From Sediminibacterium ginsengisoli (GTDB taxonomy: Bacteria > Bacteroidota > Bacteroidia > Chitinophagales > Chitinophagaceae): a stretch of DNA of 6,137 nt. The position numbers and the translations under genes were made by a program. The notes below the pieces were generated by a model. That model saw only the letters and a list, made by a program, of their open reading frames with translations, was not told where the DNA came from and did not search any database. The stretch spans positions 1-6,137 of the forward strand of contig CALPLN020000116.1 of assembly GCA_943324415.2 (NCBI GenBank). The letters are read 5' to 3'. Of this stretch, positions 1 to 5,873 are shown in pieces (position 1 is the stretch's first letter; each line of letters begins with the position of its first letter).

Positions 1-195
1 CGTAAGTCACCAGAAATGGAGCGTCCTTTCAAAACGCCATTGGTACCATTGGTGCCTATTTTAGGCGCAGTGATTTGCTTGGCAATGATCTTCGCATTAG
101 ATATGCAAACCCTTAAAGTAGCCTTTATTTGGATGATTATTGGCTTATTTGTTTACTTCTTTTACAGTAAGAAGACAAGTAAACTGAATAAATAA
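1..195 (+). CDS. APC-family amino-acid permease, C-terminal end only (5' cut by window edge)
   Basis: This is the last 64 codons of an inner-membrane transporter, in frame from base 1 to a TAA stop at 193-195. The fragment opens with a basic, proline-rich cytoplasmic loop (RKSPEMERPFKTPLVPLVP). Two hydrophobic helices follow, roughly residues 17-35 and 40-57, and the tail is lysine-rich (SKKTSKLNK). An 'RPFKTPLVPLVPILG' segment leading into the last two helices is typical of the cationic amino-acid transporter branch of the APC superfamily, which moves amino acids by proton symport or exchange. The substrate cannot be read from this fragment. A strong terminator follows within 20 bases, so the gene ends its transcription unit. 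The family call rests on this short C-terminal segment, so another APC subfamily is possible. Confidence 0.8.
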   Translation, partial: RKSPEMERPFKTPLVPLVPILGAVICLAMIFALDMQTLKVAFIWMIIGLFVYFFYSKKTSKLNK

Positions 196-214
196 TCTCG
201 ATTATACTTAAATT

Positions 215-247
215 AAAATAGTCCCGATTTTCGGGACTATTTTTTTT
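215..247 (+). terminator. Intrinsic terminator after the permease gene
   Basis: The arm AAAATAGTCCCGA (215-227) pairs perfectly with TCGGGACTATTTT (231-243) around a TTT loop, and the T-run continues to 247. The hairpin begins 20 bases after the permease stop codon. On the opposite strand the left arm gives only a short T-run (four bases), so it should work mainly on + strand transcripts. Confidence 0.93.
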
Positions 248-251
248 GTGT

Positions 252-259
252 TATTTTTG
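252..259 (+). promoter_or_regulatory. Putative Bacteroidota-type promoter (-7 box) for yebC
   Basis: TATTTTTG matches the Bacteroidota -7 consensus TAnnTTTG exactly and is followed by CGCACC. It lies 21 bases before the yebC ATG at 281, which is a plausible short leader. No clear TTG -33 element is visible. The -33 region would fall on the loop and right arm of the upstream terminator, so promoter and terminator are packed together. It is called from sequence match alone. Confidence 0.6.
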
Positions 260-280
260 CGCACCTTAAATCATGAAACT

Positions 281-1003
281 ATGGGTAGGATATTTGAAGT
301 AAGAAAAGCAACCATGTTTGCTCGTTGGGATAAAATGGCAAAACAATTTACCCGTATCGGTAAGGAAATCGTTATTGCAGTTAAGGCATCGGGACCAGAC
401 ACGTCCACGAATCCTGCTTTGCGTAGATGTTACCAAAATGCCAAGAGCGTTGGTATGCCTAAGGATCGTGTGGAGGCCGCAATTAAAAGAGCCTTAGGAA
501 AAGACACTTCTAATTACGAAGAAGTCTTATACGAAGGATATGCACCTCATGGAGTAGCCTTGTTAGTAGAAACTGCAACGGATAACCATGTAAGAACCGT
601 AGCCAACGTAAAAAGTATTTTTAATAAAGGGGGTGGCGCATTAGGAAATAGTGGCAGTGTGAGTTTTCAATTCAAGAAAATGGGGGTGTTTAAGCTCAAC
701 CCGGAAGGATTGGTAATGGATGATTTAGAATTAGAATTGATCGATCATGGTTTAGATGAATTAGGAGAAAGCAATGACGACAATGACAATCCGATTATCG
801 TATTAAGATGTGCATTTACCGATTTTGGTAATTTACAGAAAGCATTGGAAGATAAAAATATTACTCCAATCAGTGCCGAACTAGAATGGATCCCTACTAC
901 AACTGTTCCTGTAACTGATGAGCAAGCAGAAGATATTAGTAAATTGATTGAGAAATTAGAACAGGATGAAGACGTGAACAAAGTGTTTCATAACATGGCT
1001 TAA
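281..1003 (+). CDS. yebC: YebC/PmpR/TACO1-family protein (translation/transcription regulator)
   Basis: The 240-residue protein has the normal length for YebC. It begins MGRIFEVRKATMFARWDKMA, the Bacteroidota form of the usual 'GHSKWANIKHRK' N-terminus. Family landmarks are present in order: NPALRRCYQNAKSVGMPKDR (about 44-63), LYEGYAPHGVALLVETATDN (83-102), then GGGALGNSGSVSFQF (117-131), and an acidic C-terminal domain ending KLEQDEDVNKVFHNMA. Family members are cytoplasmic. They have been described as DNA-binding regulators (PmpR) and, more recently, as factors that help ribosomes through difficult stretches such as polyproline, like the mitochondrial homologue TACO1; this sequence does not tell which role applies. 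I chose ATG 281 over the in-frame GTG at 248. The GTG touches the terminator T-run and precedes the promoter box, and family homology starts at MGRIF. The small secreted gene follows 10 bases downstream. Confidence 0.97.
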   Translation: MGRIFEVRKATMFARWDKMAKQFTRIGKEIVIAVKASGPDTSTNPALRRCYQNAKSVGMPKDRVEAAIKRALGKDTSNYEEVLYEGYAPHGVALLVETATDNHVRTVANVKSIFNKGGGALGNSGSVSFQFKKMGVFKLNPEGLVMDDLELELIDHGLDELGESNDDNDNPIIVLRCAFTDFGNLQKALEDKNITPISAELEWIPTTTVPVTDEQAEDISKLIEKLEQDEDVNKVFHNMA

Positions 1004-1013
1004 AATCAATTTT

Positions 1014-1316
1014 ACGAAAATCACAATCACGATATTAAGTTTCATTTTTGCGCAGACCTTGTCTGCGCAAAAATTGACAACAAAGAATCAAAAACAATAT
1101 TGGCAAAAAGACCAAGTAGCTACATTGCAATCAAATGCTGTTCTATCTAAAGGCATCTATACCATACAAAATAAAGTAGCAGCCAATTACTACACAACAC
1201 AGACTGGATTCTTTTGTAATCAAGAAAGGGCATTAGAGAAAAAGACAAAAATTCCTTTGAGATTTAGACTTGGATCTTTGAGTTACACTGAACAACTTGA
1301 GGGTTACAACCAATAA
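1014..1316 (+). CDS. Small secreted protein of unknown function, apparent ACG start codon
   Basis: I do not recognise a named family. Read from ACG 1014, the frame gives 100 residues starting [M]KITITILSFIFAQTLSAQ, a textbook signal peptide: a lysine, a hydrophobic core, and SAQ at the cleavage site. The frame upstream is open only back to a TGA at 975-977 and holds no ATG, GTG or TTG before TTG 1059. Starting at that TTG (85 residues) would delete most of the signal peptide. The mature part, about 80 residues, contains NYYTTQTGFFCNQER and IPLRFRLGSLSYTEQLEG, with one cysteine. From memory, similar small proteins with a 'GFFC...PLRFRLGSL.Y...LEG' pattern occur in related bacteria, which supports a real gene; this is unverified. 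The gene may use a non-standard start, be newly broken by ATG to ACG, or carry a sequencing error. It sits 10 bases after yebC and ends one base from the E1 stop codon. Confidence 0.6.
   Translation, partial: TKITITILSFIFAQTLSAQKLTTKNQKQYWQKDQVATLQSNAVLSKGIYTIQNKVAANYYTTQTGFFCNQERALEKKTKIPLRFRLGSLSYTEQLEGYNQ
1045..1073. repeat. Perfect 13-bp inverted repeat inside the signal-peptide coding region
   Basis: TTTTTGCGCAGAC (1045-1057) is the exact reverse complement of GTCTGCGCAAAAA (1061-1073), separated by a 3-base loop (CTT on the + strand). It encodes the signal-peptide segment around FAQTLSAQK. The T-run lies on the 5' side and the A-run on the 3' side in both directions, the reverse of an intrinsic terminator. 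An mRNA would fold into a strong hairpin about 30 bases after the presumed start codon. A CATTTTTG sequence at 1043-1050, one mismatch from TAnnTTTG, overlaps the left arm. Confidence 0.85.
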
Positions 1317-1317
1317 G

Positions 1318-3690
1318 CTACTCCGCCATCAATTCCATCACTACCTTAATCACTTCTTCTGTATTTGGTTTAGAGAAATAATCTCCATCACTAGCATAGG
1401 CTGGACGATGTGCTTTTGCAGACAATGTTCTCGCACTTGCATCTAACCACTTATAGCCACCTTGTTCTTCAATCACTTGCTGATACATAAAAGCTGAAGC
1501 TCCTCCAGGAACATCTTCGTCCACAAATAAAATTCGATTGGTTTTCTTAAGTGATGCAAGAATCTGATGATTGATATCAAATGGCAAAAGCGTTTGCACA
1601 TCAATCACTTCACAATCAACACCCATTGCTGCTAAACGGATAGCAGCGTCTTCTATGATTCTTAATGTAGACCCGTAAGAAACAATGGTGATGTCTTCAC
1701 CAGCGCTTAATATTTCAGGTATCCCTAATGGTATTGTGAACTCATTGATATTGGACGGAACCGTTTCTTTTAATCGATATCCATTTAAGCACTCAATCAA
1801 AATAGCAGGATCATTTGCTTTAAGTAAGGTATTGTACATCCCCACTGCTTGCACCATATTTCTTGGCACACAAACAAACATACCTCTTAAGGCGTTAATG
1901 ATCATACCCATCGGCGAACCACTATGGAAGATGCCCTCCAAACGGTGTCCTCTTGTTCTGATAATCACTGGACTACTTTGTTTTCCAACAGTTCTATAAT
2001 GAAGTGTTGCCACATCATCACTCAGTGTTTGGATACCAAATAATAAATAATCCAAGTATTGAATTTCTGCAATTGGCCTCAAGCCTCTCATTGCCAATCC
2101 ATGTGCTTGACCCATGATGGTTTGTTCTCGAATACCTGTATCAAAAATTCTATTGACGCCATACTTGGCTTGCAAACCAGCAAAACCTTGATTCACGTCT
2201 CCAATGTTTCCTAAGTCTTCGCCAAACGCAACCACCTTAGGATTATTTTCAAATAAGTAATCAAAATATTGATTCAACACTTCATACCCATTGAGTTGCC
2301 TTGGATTCTCCTCCATGATCGCTGGCACAACAGATACATTCAAAGCACTTTTTGCACCTTCATTGTATAAGTACTTACTATAAAAAGGCGCTTGCGCTTC
2401 ATAATAATTCGTTACTAGATTTTTGATCGCGACAGCTTGTGGATGTTGAGGCAATTGCTCTAACACCATATTTAAAATTCTAAAGAGCTCTCTTTTTAAA
2501 GGCTCTTTATTCGCCACCAATTCCTGCATCATTCGATACAAAGGCGCTTCACTGTCCAAACCTGCATATACCAATTGAGCAGCCTCTTGAATTTTCGATT
2601 TAATAGGTGATATGTATTTGTCCCAAGCAGCTTGTTTTTGATCTCGAACAGTTTGTTTTACTTCTGATTCTAAAAGATCCAAAGACGCATCCGTGGCCAA
2701 TTCATTTAGAATCAACCAAGCCCTCATTTGTTTGTTACAATCCCAATTCCTCTCCCACTCTAATCTTTCTGCAGATTTATATCTTTCATGACTACCACTT
2801 GTTGAATGGCCTTGAGGTTGCGTCACTTCTTTCACATGAAACACAACTGGCGTATGCGTGGCACGAGTATATGCAATCCCCTCTTCAAAGGTTTCACAAA
2901 GTGCAGCATAATCCCATCCATTCACTTTAAATATTTTGATACCATTGGTGCCTGGCTTTTTTTCAAATCCAGCCAATGCTTCTGAAATAGATCCTTTTGT
3001 TGTTTGTAATTCAGTTGGAACAGAAATGCCATAACCATCATCGTATACAATGACAGCTAGCGGCACTTGTAACACTCCCGCAGCATTGATAGTTTCCCAA
3101 AAATGACCTTCGGATGTACTTGCATCTCCGATGGTACAAAAACAAACTTCATTTCCTTCGTTCGTTAATCCTGCAAACGCTTCATCTTGTTGGGCATTTC
3201 TAAAAAATTTAGAGGCGAATGCAAGGCCCAATCCTCTCACCATTTGTCCTGCAGTGGGCGCTATGTCGGCAGAGACATTATAACTATCTGCTAATGGCAA
3301 CCAGTCCCCTTGCTCATTCACAAATGGGGTACTAAAATGCGAATTCATATTTCTACCTCCACTATAAGGATCGTTTTCGACGTCCGCATACAATTGAGCA
3401 AAATAATCGCCCACATTGGATACCCCTAGCGCAAACATTAAAGTTTGATCACGATAATAACCACTTCTAAAATCACCTTTTTGAAAAAATTTAGCAAGGG
3501 CTACTTGTGCGACCTCTTTACCATCGCCAAAAATACCAAATTTGGCCTTCCCGGTCAATACCTCACGTCTACCTAACAGACTCACTTCTCTACTTGCAAG
3601 CGCCGTTCGGTAGTCCTCCAATACAGTTTTTCGAAATGCTTCAAACGAAAGCATGTCCTGATTCGATACCGCTTCTAAGTTGGATTCCAT
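1318..3690 (-). CDS. 2-oxoacid dehydrogenase E1, alpha and beta subunits fused in one chain
   Basis: This cytoplasmic thiamine-diphosphate enzyme decarboxylates a 2-oxoacid (pyruvate or a branched-chain 2-oxoacid; substrate not readable here) and passes the acyl group to E2 lipoyl domains. It has 790 residues from ATG 3690. The alpha half has KFGIFGDGKEVAQVALA (about 50-66), GYYRDQ, then the cofactor motif IGDASTSEGHFWETINAAG ending YDDGYGIS (about 187-223), and HSTSGSHERY near 295. A helical linker follows at about 340-465. The beta half, from NGYEVLNQYF, has FDTGIREQTIMG (catalytic Glu about 522), GIFHSG (His about 589) and IDVQTLLPFD. In many bacteria these halves are separate genes; fused forms are common in Bacteroidota. 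Where a canonical E1 alpha has Asn in the metal site (ENNRYG), this protein has Asp. ATG 3717 lies upstream of the promoter box and is unlikely to be the start; ATG 3654 (778 residues, MLSFEAFRKTV) is a fair alternative. The stop is TAG, one base from the convergent gene. No E2 or E3 gene is in the window. Confidence 0.95.
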   Translation of the reverse strand: MESNLEAVSNQDMLSFEAFRKTVLEDYRTALASREVSLLGRREVLTGKAKFGIFGDGKEVAQVALAKFFQKGDFRSGYYRDQTLMFALGVSNVGDYFAQLYADVENDPYSGGRNMNSHFSTPFVNEQGDWLPLADSYNVSADIAPTAGQMVRGLGLAFASKFFRNAQQDEAFAGLTNEGNEVCFCTIGDASTSEGHFWETINAAGVLQVPLAVIVYDDGYGISVPTELQTTKGSISEALAGFEKKPGTNGIKIFKVNGWDYAALCETFEEGIAYTRATHTPVVFHVKEVTQPQGHSTSGSHERYKSAERLEWERNWDCNKQMRAWLILNELATDASLDLLESEVKQTVRDQKQAAWDKYISPIKSKIQEAAQLVYAGLDSEAPLYRMMQELVANKEPLKRELFRILNMVLEQLPQHPQAVAIKNLVTNYYEAQAPFYSKYLYNEGAKSALNVSVVPAIMEENPRQLNGYEVLNQYFDYLFENNPKVVAFGEDLGNIGDVNQGFAGLQAKYGVNRIFDTGIREQTIMGQAHGLAMRGLRPIAEIQYLDYLLFGIQTLSDDVATLHYRTVGKQSSPVIIRTRGHRLEGIFHSGSPMGMIINALRGMFVCVPRNMVQAVGMYNTLLKANDPAILIECLNGYRLKETVPSNINEFTIPLGIPEILSAGEDITIVSYGSTLRIIEDAAIRLAAMGVDCEVIDVQTLLPFDINHQILASLKKTNRILFVDEDVPGGASAFMYQQVIEEQGGYKWLDASARTLSAKAHRPAYASDGDYFSKPNTEEVIKVVMELMAE

Positions 3691-3694
3691 GTGA

Positions 3695-3727
3695 CAAAAA
3701 TAGGGGTCAAAATGCAATAAAAATCAA
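3695..3727 (-). promoter_or_regulatory. Putative promoter of the E1 gene (TTG-N22-TATTTTTG)
   Basis: On the minus strand TATTTTTG (3702 to 3695) matches TAnnTTTG exactly, and a TTG (3727 to 3725) lies 22 bases upstream, within the 17-23 spacing described for Bacteroidota. Only four bases (TCAC) separate the box from ATG 3690, so transcription would start at or next to that ATG. That implies either a leaderless message or translation from ATG 3654. Confidence 0.6.
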
Positions 3728-3795
3728 GAAAGACATAAAATCAGTTAATTACCGAAATTTCAATAATTTAGTGCAAGTTTTCTGAGGCTTGGATT

Positions 3796-3803
3796 TAGAT
3801 TTC
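3796..3803 (+). promoter_or_regulatory. Weak candidate -7 box for the DUF1573 gene
   Basis: TAGATTTC differs from TAnnTTTG at the last base and lies 43 bases before ATG 3847. There is no TTG at the expected -33 spacing. A TTG at 3789-3791 would instead fit a box near 3807-3814 (CCCCTTTG), which lacks the TA. The divergent intergenic region (3691-3846) must hold this gene's promoter, but neither candidate is strong. Confidence 0.3.
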
Positions 3804-3846
3804 AATCCCCTTTGGCCCAAAATAAGCACACTTAAAAAATAATAAT

Positions 3847-4209
3847 ATGAAGTACCTTCTTACCCTTAGCTTTTCATTGGCTGCATTGTTTTGTTCAGCA
3901 CAAACAGGTGTTAAATTTGATAAAGCTGCACATAATTTTGGCAAAATTTCGAAAGGCGTGCACAAGTCTGTCATTTTTACTTATACCAATGCAGATGCTA
4001 GACCTGCAGTCATCGAATTTGCGAATGCTGAATGTGGATGCACCCAACCAGAATATGATCAAAAGCCTATTTTGAAAGGACAAAAAGGGAGTATCAAAGT
4101 GACTTATACTGCTCCAGCTGTTGGCGCGTTTAGAAAGAAAGTAAATGTAAAATTTGCGGGGCAAAAATTGCCAGTTGAATTAACCATCGAAGGTGAGGTT
4201 ATCAAATAA
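3847..4209 (+). CDS. Secreted DUF1573-domain protein
   Basis: The 120-residue protein has a clear signal peptide, MKYLLTLSFSLAALFCSAQ, probably cleaved after SAQ. The Cys at 16 is preceded by LF, so this is not a lipobox. The mature part of about 100 residues is a single DUF1573 domain, an immunoglobulin-like beta-sandwich fold. Visible family features are VKFDKAAHNFGKISKGVHKS (22-41), the AECGCTQPEY motif (61-70), KGQKGSIKVTYTAPAVGAFR (77-96) and a terminal beta strand, LPVELTIEGEVIK. It should act in the periplasm or at the surface. Its molecular role is unknown across the family, though such domains are abundant in Bacteroidota. The gene stands alone, divergent from E1 and convergent with the SusCD operon, and ends at a shared terminator. 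An A-rich stretch (CTTAAAAAATAATAAT) precedes ATG, as is usual in this phylum, which relies little on Shine-Dalgarno sequences. Confidence 0.92.
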   Translation: MKYLLTLSFSLAALFCSAQTGVKFDKAAHNFGKISKGVHKSVIFTYTNADARPAVIEFANAECGCTQPEYDQKPILKGQKGSIKVTYTAPAVGAFRKKVNVKFAGQKLPVELTIEGEVIK

Positions 4210-4218
4210 TCATCTAGC

Positions 4219-4265
4219 TTAAGTTAGTCTTAGTTAGTCTTAATTTAACTCTAAGTTGGACTTAA
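4219..4265. repeat. 10-bp tandem duplication within an imperfect inverted repeat
   Basis: AGTTAGTCTT occurs twice in direct tandem at 4222-4231 and 4232-4241. The flanks TTAAG...CTTAG (4219-4233) and the reverse complement of 4251-4265 match at 11 of 15 positions, so the segment could fold as a weak hairpin with an internal loop. It sits between the DUF1573 stop codon and the terminator. No function is apparent. Confidence 0.6.
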
Positions 4266-4267
4266 TG

Positions 4268-4301
4268 AAAAATGCCCCCCGAAACCGGAGGGCATTTTTT
4301 T
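4268..4301. terminator. Bidirectional intrinsic terminator shared by the DUF1573 gene and the SusCD operon
   Basis: The left arm AAAAATGCCCCCCG (4268-4281) pairs with CGGAGGGCATTTTT (4286-4299) around a 4-base loop, with one imperfect pair (4278/4289). T-runs of seven bases on the + strand (4295-4301) and five on the - strand flank it. On + RNA the imperfect pair is a C-A mismatch; on - RNA the same position is a G-U wobble, so the hairpin is continuous for SusD transcripts. It lies 58 bases after the DUF1573 stop and about 18 bases after the SusD stop. Confidence 0.92.
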
Positions 4302-4319
4302 ATGATGGATGTCGATCAA

Positions 4320-5849
4320 TTAGTCGATATCCCAGAAAATCTTAGTTGCTAAAGGATCAATTGTTCCTTGTGCTTTCACGTTTACACCATTAGAACCTAA
4401 TTCAGTTCCAGGGTAATATAAACGTGTAGGACGAGTTGCAGCTGAACCAACATAGTTAGCAGATTGAGGCGTTACTGGGAAACCAGATTTACGGTACTCA
4501 GACCATGCTTCTAAACCATTGAAGTTGGCAAGTGCTAACCATTTTTGGTAAGCAATTGCATTCAATTTATTAGTAGATGCTGCAAAATCAACTAAATCAA
4601 CACCACTCGCTAATAAACGAGCTGCATCAGATGAAGTTGCTCCTAAAGCTCTGTATGACTCTGTCACACCAGCTTCGAAGTAAGATTGAGCAGTTCCAGT
4701 CAAGTTTACACTTGCACCATAGCGTTGTTTTGCTTCAGCTAAGTTCAATTGAACTTCTGCTGCAGTTAACAATACCATCGGCTTGTTGTAAGCCCCTTTT
4801 ACCAATACAGATGGACCAGGAGCAGATGTAACACCAGGTAAATAACCAGCGCTAGATCCAACTGGCACACCAACATAGTTATCGGCAATTTCAGCTTTTG
4901 TACTCACACCAGGTGTAGCACCATTCTCATTACCAATAGCATAAGCAATACGCTTCATACGCGTTGTATCACCTGTAGACTTCAAGGTATTGATTAGGAA
5001 ACTAGTATTTCTTGGCCAGTTGTTATAAGCTCTTCTAGCACCAGTCTCGCTATAACCATATAAGTCATAGAAAGGATTGATTTGACCAGCAGATGGAGTG
5101 TAACCAGGGTTAACACCTACTTCTGTACCTGTGATAAAACCAGAACCTTCTGCTACAATCTTATTGATTTCAGCAGTGATGTATGCATCTCTACCAGACA
5201 CTTTAGATTGACGCATTAAAATACGCATCTTTAAAGAGTTGGCAAATTTGATCCAGCTTGTATTGTTACCTTTAAATACAAAATCAGAACTTGCTGCAGA
5301 ACTAGCAAAAGCATTCGCTTTTAAATCTTTAATTCCATCGTCTAATAAAGTAATTAAACCTTCATACACTGTTTTTTGATCATCGAATTTTGGTGCCAAA
5401 GCGCTTACTCCTTTTAATGCATCAGAGTAAGGGATGTTACCATACAAGTCTACCAATTTTTGGAAGTTGAATGCTTTCATCACTTTAGCTGGACCTTTTA
5501 AAAAGTCTTGGCTATTTGCTGTAGCATTATCGATTACATATTGATAATCATAAAGGTTATCAAATGTATTATCCCAATAGTTAAAATCACCGTTGGTGAA
5601 ATTGTAAGCGAACAAAGTAGTACTAATGATATAACCATTAGACTGAGTCCATTGACCAGCCCAAACCATTCCAGTTTCGTTAGGAGAAACCATATTGGCT
5701 GCACTAGTGTTCAATGCGTTCGCAAAGACGTACGCTGGCGTTGCAGTTGGTAAAGAGTTAGGGTTGGTATTGACATCTAAATAGTCTTTTTTACAACCTG
5801 TTCCCACAATGACCAAAAACGCGGCGATATATATTTTATAAAGTTTCAT
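4320..5849 (-). CDS. SusD/RagB-family nutrient-binding outer-membrane lipoprotein
   Basis: This 509-residue surface lipoprotein forms the lid of a SusCD uptake complex, capturing a glycan, peptide or other nutrient and handing it to the TonB-dependent SusC barrel. The N-terminus, MKLYKIYIAAFLVIVGTGC, is a lipoprotein signal with acylated Cys 19. It is followed by KKDYLDVNTNPNSLP, the usual SusD opening and a charged stretch compatible with surface export. Family motifs: AFNFQKLVDLYGNIPYSDAL (126-145), NNTSWIKFANSLKMRILMR (195-213), VLLTAAEVQLNLAEAKQRYG (359-378), IAYQKWLALANFNGLEAWSE (432-451) with YRKSGFP after it, and RLYYPGTELGSNGVNV (476-491). These fit the SusD-like_2 subgroup (inference from motif style). 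The length is normal and the ends are intact. SusC ends 24 bases upstream, so the two are co-transcribed, and a terminator follows. The substrate cannot be deduced because no neighbouring hydrolase or regulator is in view. Confidence 0.97.
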   Translation of the reverse strand: MKLYKIYIAAFLVIVGTGCKKDYLDVNTNPNSLPTATPAYVFANALNTSAANMVSPNETGMVWAGQWTQSNGYIISTTLFAYNFTNGDFNYWDNTFDNLYDYQYVIDNATANSQDFLKGPAKVMKAFNFQKLVDLYGNIPYSDALKGVSALAPKFDDQKTVYEGLITLLDDGIKDLKANAFASSAASSDFVFKGNNTSWIKFANSLKMRILMRQSKVSGRDAYITAEINKIVAEGSGFITGTEVGVNPGYTPSAGQINPFYDLYGYSETGARRAYNNWPRNTSFLINTLKSTGDTTRMKRIAYAIGNENGATPGVSTKAEIADNYVGVPVGSSAGYLPGVTSAPGPSVLVKGAYNKPMVLLTAAEVQLNLAEAKQRYGASVNLTGTAQSYFEAGVTESYRALGATSSDAARLLASGVDLVDFAASTNKLNAIAYQKWLALANFNGLEAWSEYRKSGFPVTPQSANYVGSAATRPTRLYYPGTELGSNGVNVKAQGTIDPLATKIFWDID

Positions 5850-5873
5850 ATCTGTTGTTTTAGTTAGTGGTGA

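Noticed and set aside
248..280. GTG 248 as the yebC start, adding 11 residues (LFLRTLNHET region)
   Set aside because: It abuts the terminator T-run, lies upstream of the promoter box, and family homology begins at the ATG at 281.
745..981. Minus-strand open frame within yebC (and 3895-4164 within the DUF1573 gene)
   Set aside because: Serine/cysteine-rich shadow translations with no start context or family resemblance, antisense to well-supported genes.
1043..1050. CATTTTTG as a promoter for a short product starting at TTG 1059
   Set aside because: It has one mismatch to the -7 box and no good -33, and starting there would discard an evident signal peptide. It is kept only as a remark.
1045..1073. 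Inverted repeat as the intrinsic terminator of yebC or of E1
   Set aside because: The 3' flank is an A-run on both strands, there is no U-tract after the stem, and it lies inside a reading frame with a clear signal peptide.
1685..1999. Open frame on the + strand inside the E1 gene
   Set aside because: It has no recognisable protein features and lies wholly antisense to a confidently assigned, conserved E1 coding region. The same applies to + frames at 2607-2930 and 3507-3785.
3718..3846. Possible small RNA or small gene in the E1/DUF1573 divergent intergenic region
   Set aside because: AT-rich sequence with promoter-like elements only; no stable hairpin, terminator or supported reading frame seen.
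4577..4831. Open frame on the + strand inside SusD (also 5508-5753)
   Set aside because: Low-complexity translations antisense to conserved SusD motifs; they are shadows of the real gene.
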